Source: Lactobacillus sp. ESL0680
GTDB lineage: Bacteria; Bacillota; Bacilli; Lactobacillales; Lactobacillaceae
Direction: 5' to 3'
Length of the DNA: 64,000 nt
Assembly: GCF_029392855.1 (NCBI RefSeq)
Contig: NZ_CP113945.1
Coordinates: forward strand, 1,644,997-1,708,996
The position numbers were made by a program, and so were the translations under genes. Positions 1-7,752 of this stretch are shown piece by piece. The number at the start of each line of letters is the position of its first letter. The first letter of the stretch is position 1. Below the pieces are notes generated by a model. The model did not search any database and had not been told where the DNA came from. It saw only the letters and a program-made list of their open reading frames with translations.

Positions 1-731
<731 letters not shown>

Positions 732-824
732 TCACAAAAATTATTCTAACAATTTATACGCTATCAGTCAAATTTAAATACGAATTATTTTTGCAATTTT
801 AATTTTAATAGTTCGATTTTTATG

Positions 825-853
825 TTGACAAATTTCAATAAATTGATTATAGT
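825..853 (+). promoter_or_regulatory. guaC promoter
   Basis: TTGACA at 825-830, a 17-base spacer and TATAGT at 848-853 form a near-consensus sigma-A promoter. It sits about 45 bases before the guaC start. Confidence 0.75.
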
Positions 854-896
854 TACTCTCGTTCAGACAGATAATGAATTAGGAGTCGATTGAATT

Positions 897-1889
897 ATGA
901 GCAACTACTTTAGCATGGAAGCCTTTGACTATGATGACATTCAGCTTGTACCTAACAAAGGAATTATTAAAAGCCGTCACGACGCTGACACCAGCGTTAA
1001 GTTCGGAAACCGAACATTTAAGATACCAGTCGTTCCCGCTAACATGGAAAGCGTAATTAATGAAAAAATGGCTATTTGGCTTGCTAAAAATGGCTATTAC
1101 TATGTCATGCACCGCTTTCAGCCTGAGAAAAGACTGGATTTCATCAAAATGATGCATGAACAGGGACTTTTTGCTTCAATTTCTGTTGGCATTAAAAATA
1201 GTGAGTATGCTTTTATCGATTTACTCGTTAAAGAAAATGTTATTCCCGAATACATCACAATTGATGTTGCTCACGGGCACTCCATATATGTCATTAAGAT
1301 GATTAAGTACATTAAAGATAAAATGCCGGATGCTTTTTTGACAGCTGGTAATATTGCCACTCCTGAAGCTGTTCGCGAATTAGAAAATGCCGGCGCCGAT
1401 GCAACCAAGGTCGGTGTTGGTCCCGGCCGTGCATGTATCACTAAGCTTAAAACCGGCTTTGGTACCGGCGGCTGGCAGTTGGCAGCTCTGAGAATGTGCA
1501 GTAAAGTTGCCAGCAAGCCGATTATTGCCGATGGTGGTATTCGTCACAACGGCGACATTGCCAAGTCCGTTCGCTTCGGGGCAAGTATGGTAATGATTGG
1601 GTCAATGCTAGCAGGTCACCAAGAGTCTCCAGGCAATGTTATTAAAATTAATGACAAGACCTACAAGCAATATTGGGGATCAGCTTCGGAAGTTCAAAAA
1701 GGAGCCTACCGCAATGTTGAAGGCAAGCAAATGCTGGTACCATTCCGCGGTTCAATTGCCGATACCTTAACCGAGATGCAGGAAGATTTGCAATCCGCAA
1801 TTTCTTATGCCGGCGGCAAAACGCTCAATTCGATCAAGTTAGTTGACTACGTAATTGTTAAAAGTTCGATCTTAAGTGGTGACAAATAG
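897..1889 (+). CDS. guaC: GMP reductase
   Basis: It reduces GMP to IMP with NADPH and so returns guanine nucleotides to the IMP pool that the divergent purA draws on. The protein is a single IMPDH/GMPR-type TIM barrel of 330 residues without a CBS insert, matching the Firmicutes GuaC length. GPGRACITK places the catalytic cysteine at about residue 180, and a phosphate-binding [19 protein letters not shown] loop follows. IMP dehydrogenase would be about 490 residues with CBS domains, so it is disfavoured. An AGGAG site precedes the ATG. Confidence 0.93.
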   Translation: MSNYFSMEAFDYDDIQLVPNKGIIKSRHDADTSVKFGNRTFKIPVVPANMESVINEKMAIWLAKNGYYYVMHRFQPEKRLDFIKMMHEQGLFASISVGIKNSEYAFIDLLVKENVIPEYITIDVAHGHSIYVIKMIKYIKDKMPDAFLTAGNIATPEAVRELENAGADATKVGVGPGRACITKLKTGFGTGGWQLAALRMCSKVASKPIIADGGIRHNGDIAKSVRFGASMVMIGSMLAGHQESPGNVIKINDKTYKQYWGSASEVQKGAYRNVEGKQMLVPFRGSIADTLTEMQEDLQSAISYAGGKTLNSIKLVDYVIVKSSILSGDK

Positions 1890-1965
1890 TCGATCAATCA
1901 ACTTTCTAAGTGAAACAACAATTTAAAGTAGCAATAGACTGCCATTTCCGATAAAATGGTAGTTG

Positions 1966-2002
1966 TCTCAGCACTGTTAGGTAGTCAGTGCTGAGATTTT
2001 TT
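1966..2002 (+). terminator. guaC terminator
   Basis: A perfect 10-bp hairpin (TCTCAGCACT / AGTGCTGAGA) is followed by a T-rich tail. Confidence 0.85.
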
Positions 2003-2046
2003 ATTTCCCAATAACGATATATCTATGCTATACTTAGGAAGTTGTC

Positions 2047-2120
2047 GCGCCCTTAGCGCAACTGGATAGAGTGTCTGACTACGAATCAGAAGGTTGAAGG
2101 TTCAAATCCTTCAGGGCGCA
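2047..2120 (+). tRNA. tRNA-Arg(ACG)
   Basis: The 74-nt cloverleaf has a perfect 7-bp acceptor stem (GCGCCCT with AGGGCGC) and an A discriminator. The anticodon ACG is at 2081-2083 in a CTACGAA loop, and the T arm is GAAGGTTCAAATCCTTC. The CCA end is not encoded. An extended -10 (TGCTATACT, hexamer 2029-2034) lies just upstream, and a terminator follows. Confidence 0.95.
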
Positions 2121-2137
2121 TAAATATAATTCAATTT

Positions 2138-2174
2138 AAAAAGCTAGAAGTTATGCAAAACTTCTAGCTTTTTT
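2138..2174 (+). terminator. tRNA-Arg terminator
   Basis: The inverted repeat AAGCTAGAAG / CTTCTAGCTT is followed by six T residues. The A-run on the left also lets it stop the minus-strand gene that ends at 2222. Confidence 0.85.
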
Positions 2175-2221
2175 GTTGCTCTATATATTTCTCTTGATAT
2201 GATTCAAAGCACCAATTTTAC

Positions 2222-3202
2222 CTATCTTATTAAATTTGGATACAACCAAAGACCATTTATCCGTAAAACATCGCGATACATCACTATCTGCTCTTCTTTA
2301 CTAGAATGATTTACTAGTTCAGGAACATCTAGAGTTCCAACAAGATCAATCATTTTTATTTTATCTTCGGTATTAATTATTCTGTCTGCAATCATAAACA
2401 AGATTTGCGCTCTGCGAAGATGGCTAACCGAACTAATCAACGTTATTTTTTTGCTAAAAGATATTTTACGAGCTTGTTGCACCGAAAATAAGGCATTTTC
2501 AATCGTATTAATTGATTTGCTTTCCTTAAAAATTCGCTCAGGAGCTATTCCCCGATTAATTAACCATTTCTCCATCATGTCGGCTTCCGTTCGATAATTT
2601 TCGGGAATGCCGCCTGAAACAATAATATCAGAATATGGATTTTTAATTAGCAATTGTAATGCTAACTCCAGCCGTTGGTACAATATCGGGGGAATACTGC
2701 CATCTTTTTGCAAATCATAACCAAGTAAGACAAATAGATGCCCCTTCTCATAATTTTTAATTTCAGTAGTTACTTTTTTCTGCCTTATTTTTTCTAAATT
2801 AACAAAGTCTTGTATAAATTTTTCTGTGCGCTTTTTATCTAAAGACGTTAATTTGTTAAGAAGATCAGCAGAAAAGTCGCCTGTAACTAGTCCTAAATAG
2901 ACATAACAGGTCATCAATGTACTATAATCATTCGCTGCTTTTTGCGTGATATTTTGCAATAATTCTAGAGATTGTTCAAGTTTATTATTAGTAATTAAAG
3001 TTGCAGCAAGATCAAGTTGATAATCCATATTAGTAGGGTCAAGTCGACACAATTCTTTAAAAATTGCTTCTAAAGTATCTTGATCGCCATTGATACTTAC
3101 ACCCTTGAAGAAAGTTTTTTCATTTTTCTTTAGCGCATTACCGTGTAAATAACAGTTTTTTGCCTCCGCAAGGAGTTTATCTATCTGTTTTTCCGTATTC
3201 AT
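2222..3202 (-). CDS. YdcF/DUF218 family protein with helical N-terminal half
   Basis: The 326-residue protein has no signal peptide. Residues about 1-150 are helical and TPR-like, with repeats of the type LDPTNMDYQLDLAATLITNN. Residues about 150-300 form a DUF218 (YdcF/SanA/ElyC) domain, recognisable from HLFVLLGYDLQKDGSIPPIL, the IIVSGG segment, EADMMEKWL and SINTIENA. Family members are linked to envelope metabolism in some bacteria, but the reaction is unsettled. The gene is divergent from a LacI-type regulator, which may control it. A second, membrane-bound YdcF protein is at 31972. Confidence 0.7.
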   Translation of the reverse strand: MNTEKQIDKLLAEAKNCYLHGNALKKNEKTFFKGVSINGDQDTLEAIFKELCRLDPTNMDYQLDLAATLITNNKLEQSLELLQNITQKAANDYSTLMTCYVYLGLVTGDFSADLLNKLTSLDKKRTEKFIQDFVNLEKIRQKKVTTEIKNYEKGHLFVLLGYDLQKDGSIPPILYQRLELALQLLIKNPYSDIIVSGGIPENYRTEADMMEKWLINRGIAPERIFKESKSINTIENALFSVQQARKISFSKKITLISSVSHLRRAQILFMIADRIINTEDKIKMIDLVGTLDVPELVNHSSKEEQIVMYRDVLRINGLWLYPNLIR

Positions 3203-3237
3203 TCGAAAACCGATTTCTTTCTATTTAATAAATTCTT

Positions 3238-3265
3238 TTGACCTGGTATCGATCCCATATAGTAT
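3238..3265 (+). promoter_or_regulatory. LacI-type operator inside promoter spacer
   Basis: TTGACC (3238-3243) and TAGTAT (3260-3265) are separated by 16 bases. The spacer contains TGGTATCGATCCCA (3244-3257), a palindrome centred on CG with one mismatched pair, the usual shape of LacI/GalR operators. It precedes the LacI-family gene at 3301, so autorepression is the natural reading. Confidence 0.6.
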
Positions 3266-3300
3266 TATTTAGTTAAAATCACAAAATAAAAGGAAAAGTA

Positions 3301-4233
3301 ATGACAACCATTAAAGAAATAGCCGAATTATCTGGATGCTCTGTTTCAACAGTATCCCGGGTACTTAATCATCATCCCTATGTCTCCTTAGATAAACGAC
3401 AGAAAATTCAAGCCGTGATTCAAAAAACAGGTTATCATCCTAATCGAATAGCTCAAGATCTAAACAAGAAAAAAACAAACAGTTTAGGTGTGATTGTTCC
3501 TTATCTTGATGAACCCTATTTTGAAAAAGTAACAGCCGGAATTTGTCGAAATGCTATCAAGCATAATTACAAAATATCCATCTTACCAACTTACTACGAT
3601 CGTAAAATCGAAATGAATTATTTCGAAGAATTTGCTTCAAAATTGTATGATGGCCTAATTGTTACTTCCAAAGCTAATGAGATGAGCGATATCTTGCCTT
3701 ACATTAGGTATGGCTCCGTGATTTTTTGCGAAAAAATTGATTTTAATAATATTTCTTGTATCTACATTGATCGCAGCCAGGCTTTCAAAGAATTATTTAA
3801 ATATTTCACTCAAAAAGGACTTAGACATCTTGGTCTAACTAGTGCACAAAATCAACACAAGAGCAGTTCCACTAAGCTATTATTTCAAATTGCCAAACAA
3901 GATTTTCCAGCCTTCAAGTTAAACCATGTTTTTGAAAATTGCGCAACCTACCAAGACGGCATTAATGCCGGAAAATATTTTATGAATTTTCCGGAAATTG
4001 ATGGTATCTTTGCCAATGGTGATGAAATTGCTGCTGGAATTATTCACGCTTATCAAAAGGAAGGACTTCAACCACCTTTAATTGTTGGTCAAGACAATAC
4101 CCTCATTAGTAAAATTATGAATTTTCCTTCAATTGATACTTATCCAGAAAAATATGGTGAAGAAATATTTCAACATTTTATTAAGAAAAATCCTGAGCAT
4201 ATTAACATTGATGCTAAATTCGTTAAACGTTAA
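3301..4233 (+). CDS. LacI/GalR family transcriptional regulator
   Basis: The 310-residue regulator begins directly with the LacI helix-turn-helix (TTIKEIAELSGCSVSTVSRV, residues 2-21). The hinge-helix segment follows near residue 50, then a periplasmic-binding-like effector domain starting LGVIVPYLDEPYFEKV. The C-terminal domain is somewhat short for the family (usually about 330). No sugar gene lies beside it except the divergent YdcF gene, so the effector cannot be named. The predicted operator sits between its own -35 and -10 boxes. Confidence 0.85.
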   Translation: MTTIKEIAELSGCSVSTVSRVLNHHPYVSLDKRQKIQAVIQKTGYHPNRIAQDLNKKKTNSLGVIVPYLDEPYFEKVTAGICRNAIKHNYKISILPTYYDRKIEMNYFEEFASKLYDGLIVTSKANEMSDILPYIRYGSVIFCEKIDFNNISCIYIDRSQAFKELFKYFTQKGLRHLGLTSAQNQHKSSSTKLLFQIAKQDFPAFKLNHVFENCATYQDGINAGKYFMNFPEIDGIFANGDEIAAGIIHAYQKEGLQPPLIVGQDNTLISKIMNFPSIDTYPEKYGEEIFQHFIKKNPEHINIDAKFVKR

Positions 4234-4401
4234 ATTTGCATATTAATATTATAAATTATGAAACTAATCCCAGAGCAAATACTTTTTTATTTTTAATAAT
4301 GGTCAAATAACAAGTATAAATATATATTTATACTAATTGATTTTCATATATTAAATATTTGTATTACAATTATCCTTATTAATTACTTTGAGGTGAAATA
4401 T

Positions 4402-5673
4402 ATGAAATTAAGTAAAAAAATTATTGTTGGTTCGCTTGCTGGTATCCTTGCCTTAGGTACTGGAATACCTTTGTCTAACCAGAACATTTCCCCCGTAGCT
4501 GCAGCTACGACTACAAATACTAATACGCTAAAATTAGCCCATGGAGCCTATGTTTATAATAAAAAGGGTCAGCGTCTTGCTAAATACCGTGGCAGCCGGT
4601 ATAACACTCATTTACGTAAAGGTACAAATGTTAGATACACTGGCTCAATTCAACCAATTGAAAAAGACAGCAAGCAATACTACTTGCTAAATGATGACAA
4701 CTACAATCAATCATGGTTACCTTACAAAAAAATCAAGGGTAAATATTATTACAACATCGGTCATGGTGGCTATATTAACGCAGCTAATGTCAATGAAATT
4801 AACGGTCAACCACTTTATGTAGCAAGTACTACCGTTACAATTCACGATAAAAATAAATACGATAACTTTCCTAAAAAAGGACTATATGTTGGATCAGGAT
4901 CTGATCGTATTCTTATTAAAACAGGTCAAAAAATTACAGTTGATCGTACTAGTACAATTCCTACCGGAAATTCAACATCAGTTGCTTATCGAATAGCTGG
5001 TACGACTGATACCTTTGTTATTACAAAATTTGTTAAAAATAAGCCTAGACAAAAGTTAGCTATTTACACCATCGATACTTATGTCGGCTTAAAACAAAAT
5101 AGTAATGCCTATAGTATTTCATCGATCCTTAAACCGAAAATTACTAATAAAAACGTTATACTTGCCAAAAATGAAAATCTTCCCGTAATTAGAAAAATTT
5201 ATGTTTGGGTACCTAAGGACAATAAAGCTGAATTATTTTATCGCTTAAATTATTACTCTCCTGAAGAATCTATTAATTACGAAAATGCAATTCAAAATCA
5301 ACTGTTTTATGTTAAAGCAGCTGATGCGATTTACTTATCAGGTCCACAATTAACACCAGCCAATACTCCGGAAGAAGCTCAAGCAGACGCTAAAATTGCA
5401 ACAGCAGCTGACAAACAAGATCTACAAAAATTAATTGATCAAGAAAAAACAATTACAGCTAGTTCTAACTACAAAAATGAAGACTACGTAAATACCTATA
5501 AAGCTCAATATGATGAAGCTTTAAAACAGGCTAAAGCTGTCAATTCTTCAACTTCAGTAAGCATTACTGAGGTTAAAGAAGCTGTTTGGTATTTAACTAC
5601 ACAACAGCAGGCTTTATTAAATGCTACAAAACCTGTCAATGGACGTGTTGAAGAAACCATGCCTGTCAACTAA
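4402..5673 (+). CDS. SLAP-domain surface protein
   Basis: The ATG at 4402 is preferred because GAGGTG (4390-4395) is its ribosome binding site; an in-frame GTG at 4393 lies inside that site. The 423-residue product has an N-terminal signal peptide (MKLSKKIIVGSLAGILALG) with cleavage expected after the VAAA region. A Lactobacillus surface-layer (SLAP) repeat follows: the tyrosine-rich AHGAYVYNKKGQRL segment and YYYNIGHGGYINAANV. The last 100 residues resemble a FIVAR helical module (DKQDLQKLIDQEKTI, VKEAVWYLTTQQQALL). The protein is probably secreted and held non-covalently on the wall; no LPxTG is seen. It is too short and lysine-poor to be the main S-layer protein. Confidence 0.75.
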   Translation: MKLSKKIIVGSLAGILALGTGIPLSNQNISPVAAATTTNTNTLKLAHGAYVYNKKGQRLAKYRGSRYNTHLRKGTNVRYTGSIQPIEKDSKQYYLLNDDNYNQSWLPYKKIKGKYYYNIGHGGYINAANVNEINGQPLYVASTTVTIHDKNKYDNFPKKGLYVGSGSDRILIKTGQKITVDRTSTIPTGNSTSVAYRIAGTTDTFVITKFVKNKPRQKLAIYTIDTYVGLKQNSNAYSISSILKPKITNKNVILAKNENLPVIRKIYVWVPKDNKAELFYRLNYYSPEESINYENAIQNQLFYVKAADAIYLSGPQLTPANTPEEAQADAKIATAADKQDLQKLIDQEKTITASSNYKNEDYVNTYKAQYDEALKQAKAVNSSTSVSITEVKEAVWYLTTQQQALLNATKPVNGRVEETMPVN

Positions 5674-5681
5674 ATTTTTGT

Positions 5682-5798
5682 TTTGCCAAATTAAGTATAC
5701 TTAACTTACTAAAGTGATATGTTCTGTACGTTCACATCACGTGCCGCAAGTTTGGTCGCTTGCAACATAAAAAAGACGCAAGAAAATCTTACGTCTTT
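5682..5798 (+). ncRNA. Antisense RNA A1 of toxin array, defective promoter
   Basis: This is the first of four similar antisense-type RNA genes. It keeps the box CACATCACGTGCC and a hairpin GCAAG-loop-CTTGC with loop TTTGGTCG, then ends at the bidirectional hairpin 5769-5798. The -35-like TTTGCC (5682-5687) and TATACT (5696-5701) are only 8 bases apart, against 17-18 in the other three copies. That suggests a 10-bp deletion that would cripple the promoter. No toxin gene lies to its left. The transcript would start near 5708. Confidence 0.5.
5769..5798. terminator. Bidirectional terminator of A1 and toxin 1
   Basis: AAAGACGCAAG pairs with CTTACGTCTTT with one mismatch, flanked by A-runs and T-runs on both sides. 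It can end A1 on the plus strand and toxin 1 on the minus strand. Confidence 0.7.
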
Positions 5799-5808
5799 AA
5801 TAGCTGTA

Positions 5809-5910
5809 TTACTTATGTAATTTGTCAATAATATCTTTGATATTGTTTAACACATCTTGAATTTTTGCAAACACAAGATACAGCATTATCAGAATGAGTA
5901 GATCACGCAT
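5809..5910 (-). CDS. Toxin-like hydrophobic peptide T1 (33 aa)
   Basis: The 33-residue peptide starts MRDLLILIMLYLVFAKIQ and ends KDIIDKLHK: one membrane-spanning stretch, then an amphipathic charged tail. GAGGTG sits 7 bases before the ATG. The leader holds a hairpin (GAGAAG/CTTCTC at 5929-5948) with loop UUGACCGG just upstream of the ribosome binding site. Size, topology and antisense neighbours match type I toxins of the Fst/Ldr kind. The P-x-x-x-G core of Fst is absent, so family membership is inference. Confidence 0.65.
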   Translation of the reverse strand: MRDLLILIMLYLVFAKIQDVLNNIKDIIDKLHK

Positions 5911-5977
5911 ACTCGTCACCTCATTAAAGAGAAGCCGGTCAACTTCTCAAGATGATGCACATTGCGTGCCTATCTAT

Positions 5978-6107
5978 TTTACCAAACTATTTATCCATGT
6001 TATACTGTATTTATCAGAATGAAGTATCAAGCATACTTACATTACGTGCAAAGCAAGTTCGGTCACTTGCAACGTGCGGTGGCGATCCCAACAGGATCGC
6101 TTTTTTG
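5978..6107 (+). ncRNA. Antisense RNA A2, best partner of toxin 1
   Basis: The promoter is TTTACC (5978-5983), 17 bases, TATACT (6001-6006). The RNA would start near 6013. It contains ACATTACGTGC, complementary at 10 of 11 bases to the toxin 1 leader. Hairpin 6053-6070 has loop UUCGGUCA, in which CGGUCA is fully complementary to UGACCG of the toxin 1 leader loop. The terminator GCGATCC/GGATCGC is at 6082-6107. Its -35 overlaps the likely -10 of toxin 1 on the other strand. Confidence 0.6.
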
Positions 6108-6164
6108 TTATTCTCACATACCAATAATTCCAATTTTTGTTTTCTGATTTTTTCAATTTCACAA

Positions 6165-6305
6165 TTAGACCAAACAAAAATAGCTCAGGACTTCCTGAGC
6201 TATTTTTGCAACTTTATTTGAGCAACGTTCGATGAGCTTCTTAAGAACTTGCTCTGTCTTGGTCAAGACTAAATAAAGCAATACTAAAGTGAATATATTT
6301 TGCAC
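6165..6305 (-). CDS. Toxin-like hydrophobic peptide T2 (46 aa, extended)
   Basis: A GTG start with GGAGGTG six bases upstream gives a 46-residue peptide beginning MQNIFTLVLLYLVLTKTEQ, colinear with T1 and T3. It is longer than its siblings: the TAA that corresponds to the T3 stop is out of frame, so translation runs on through the terminator hairpin at 6176-6207. A one-base frameshift that lost the ancestral stop is likely. The leader hairpin (GGAAG/CTTCC, 6324-6341) has loop UUGACUAG. Confidence 0.6.
   Translation of the reverse strand: MQNIFTLVLLYLVLTKTEQVLKKLIERCSNKVAKIAQEVLSYFCLV
6176..6207 (-). terminator. Toxin 2 terminator, inside the extended frame
   Basis: AAAAATAGCTCAGGA and TCCTGAGCTATTTTT form a perfect hairpin with U-run capacity on either strand. 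It lies within the last codons of T2. Confidence 0.7.
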
Positions 6306-6370
6306 GTTTTTCACCTCCTTACTGGAAGCTAGTCAACTTCCTTAGATGTGCACATCACGTGCGTTTTTAT

Positions 6371-6498
6371 TTTACCAAATTTATGCCATTATGGTATACT
6401 TAATTTACTAAAGTGATATGTTCTGTACGTTCACATCACGTGCCGCAAGTTTGGTCACTTGCAACATATAATAGCGATCCCAACAGGATCGCTTTTTT
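6371..6498 (+). ncRNA. Antisense RNA A3, best partner of toxin 2
   Basis: The promoter is TTTACC (6371-6376), 18 bases, TATACT (6395-6400). CACATCACGTGC is perfectly complementary over 12 bases to the toxin 2 leader. Hairpin 6445-6462 has loop UUUGGUCA, which pairs with UGACUA of the toxin 2 loop with one G-U. The terminator GCGATCC/GGATCGC is at 6474-6498. The RNA is nearly identical to A1 apart from the A1 promoter deletion and a few bases. Confidence 0.6.
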
Positions 6499-6515
6499 AT
6501 TTTAAAATTTTATAC

Positions 6516-6546
6516 AAAAACAGCCCAAGATTTTTTTGGGCTGCTT
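6516..6546 (-). terminator. Toxin 3 terminator
   Basis: CAGCCCA/TGGGCTG hairpin (6521-6543) flanked by A/T runs, just past the T3 stop. Confidence 0.7.
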
Positions 6547-6556
6547 TACTGTAACT

Positions 6557-6667
6557 TTACTTAAATAATTTCAGTAATTTATCTAAAATATCGTTAAAGA
6601 CACTTAAGATATTTTCCGTCTTAGCAAAAAGAAAGCACAGTAGAATAAGTAATACAAACTCATGCAC
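6557..6667 (-). CDS. Toxin-like hydrophobic peptide T3 (36 aa)
   Basis: A GTG start with GGAGGTG six bases upstream gives a 36-residue peptide: a hydrophobic stretch (FVLLILLCFLFAKTEN) and then an amphipathic tail ending LLKLFK. An overlapping ATG in another frame breaks the homology with T1 and T2, so GTG is chosen. The leader hairpin (6686-6706) has a longer stem and the loop orientation is reversed relative to T1 and T2: the mRNA reads UAGUCAA there. Confidence 0.65.
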   Translation of the reverse strand: MHEFVLLILLCFLFAKTENILSVFNDILDKLLKLFK

Positions 6668-6735
6668 GATAATCACCTCCTTAAAGAGAAGTTGACTAAA
6701 CTTCTCAAGATGATGCACAGAGCATGCTTAATCAA

Positions 6736-6869
6736 TTTACCAGATTTGCTTATCTATGGTATAATTTTGTAAGAATAAGTAATATATTTCGTCATGTACG
6801 GAACACAGCGTGCATGCAAGTTTGACCACTTGCAAGCCAGCTGAGCAGTCTTTATAGACTGCTTTTTTT
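6736..6869 (+). ncRNA. Antisense RNA A4, best partner of toxin 3
   Basis: The promoter is TTTACC (6736-6741), 18 bases, TATAAT (6760-6765). Hairpin 6816-6833 has loop UUGACC, reversed compared with A1-A3. Its UUGAC is complementary to GUCAA of the toxin 3 loop. The box CACAGCGTGCATGC resembles CACAGAGCATGC of the toxin 3 leader. The terminator GCAGTC/GACTGC is at 6845-6869. No toxin frame lies convergently to its right. Confidence 0.6.
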
Positions 6870-6955
6870 ATATTCGGATTTCTCAATCATTAAGAAGATA
6901 AAAATGTAAGTATAGCGATAAGTACTTATTTATATTACTAAATACAAAACTGCAC

Positions 6956-6985
6956 AAAAAAAGAAGTCTTATAGACTTCTTTTTG
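6956..6985. terminator. Bidirectional terminator
   Basis: AAGAAGTCT/AGACTTCTT hairpin flanked by A-run and T-run. It would end transcription of the decayed frame to its right. Confidence 0.6.
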
Positions 6986-7032
6986 AATAAATGAGTACGT
7001 TTTTTATTAGAATAATACTTTATAATTGTTTC

Positions 7033-7200
7033 TTAACCTACAGGAGTTTTAGTCATAATATTTTTTAGATTTGAAGTTGGCCAAACATCTGGATGTTGAG
7101 TTTCTGTTACACTTTTAACACTACATATTCTTAGTACCTAACCATCTACTTTAAATAAATGTGAGTATCCCAGTTTTCTATATCCTTTGATACTGTGTAG
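7033..7200 (-). pseudogene. Decayed reading frame
   Basis: On the minus strand a C-terminal stretch reads SVTETQHPDVWPTSNLKN and ends MTKTPVG-stop at 7033. Upstream it continues as DIENWDTHIYLK in another frame, and a TAG interrupts the join. This looks like the remnant of a small gene with a frameshift and a stop. No parent family is recognised, and chance cannot be excluded. Confidence 0.35.
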
Positions 7201-7318
7201 TTTTATTTTTTAATAAGAATGGTAAGATATAGTTTTTATACTATGTGTATTTACTTTGCTGGAATTATTAATAGCTAAGTCAGAAGCACCCATTAAAAAT
7301 AATATTGGAGAAATATTT

Positions 7319-7675
7319 ATGAACAATTCTATTTTTTATATATTATTAATTATCGGGATAACAATTTCTGTATATCGAAAACACATGCCTGATAATAATT
7401 ATACAAAATATGCAGAATATTTAACTTATGCATTATTAACCATACTGCTTATTACTCAATTTATATTTATAATATTTTTTAATAAACTTTTTCTGCTTAA
7501 TAATAGTTTATATGATATTATCTTGGCCATAATCCTACTAATATTAGCATGCGTATTTAAGCTTACTAATACTAAAAATAAGTATTCTAAACTTTTACAT
7601 GAATTATCTAATCAATTTATTATAGTTGCGGTTATGCTGCTACTTGATGGCAATGCCGTACCGTTACTTAACTAA
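7319..7675 (+). CDS. Small membrane protein of unknown function
   Basis: The ATG at 7319 is preferred over an upstream in-frame start at 7256 because GGAG lies just before it. The 118-residue product is mostly hydrophobic, with three to four predicted membrane segments (FYILLIIGITISV, LTYALLTILLITQFIFIIFF, YDIILAIILLILACVF, FIIVAVMLLL). The base composition is very AT-rich compared with the core genes. It stands between the toxin array and a convergent secreted protein. No family is recognised; an immunity or signalling role would be a guess. Confidence 0.55.
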   Translation: MNNSIFYILLIIGITISVYRKHMPDNNYTKYAEYLTYALLTILLITQFIFIIFFNKLFLLNNSLYDIILAIILLILACVFKLTNTKNKYSKLLHELSNQFIIVAVMLLLDGNAVPLLN

Positions 7676-7715
7676 AACTGTTTAATTCTTAGGGCTAATT
7701 GTATACTTACAACAC

Positions 7716-7750
7716 AAAAAAGAGTGAGTAAAAATAATTACTCACCCTTT
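7716..7750. terminator. Terminator between convergent genes
   Basis: GGGTGAGTAATT pairs imperfectly with its repeat on the minus strand and a T-run follows. It serves the minus-strand gene at 7753 and may serve the plus-strand gene ending at 7675. Confidence 0.65.
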
Positions 7751-7752
7751 AT

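Noticed and set aside
5952..6221. 89-aa plus-strand frame and a 61-aa frame in the toxin array
   Set aside because: They run through the A2 RNA promoter, hairpin and terminator, have no ribosome binding site and show no protein-like pattern.
5682..6872. Regular repeats that could be a CRISPR array
   Set aside because: Units are 290-380 bases apart, contain promoters, hairpins, terminators and short coding frames, and vary in sequence. There are no short repeats with unique spacers and no cas genes.
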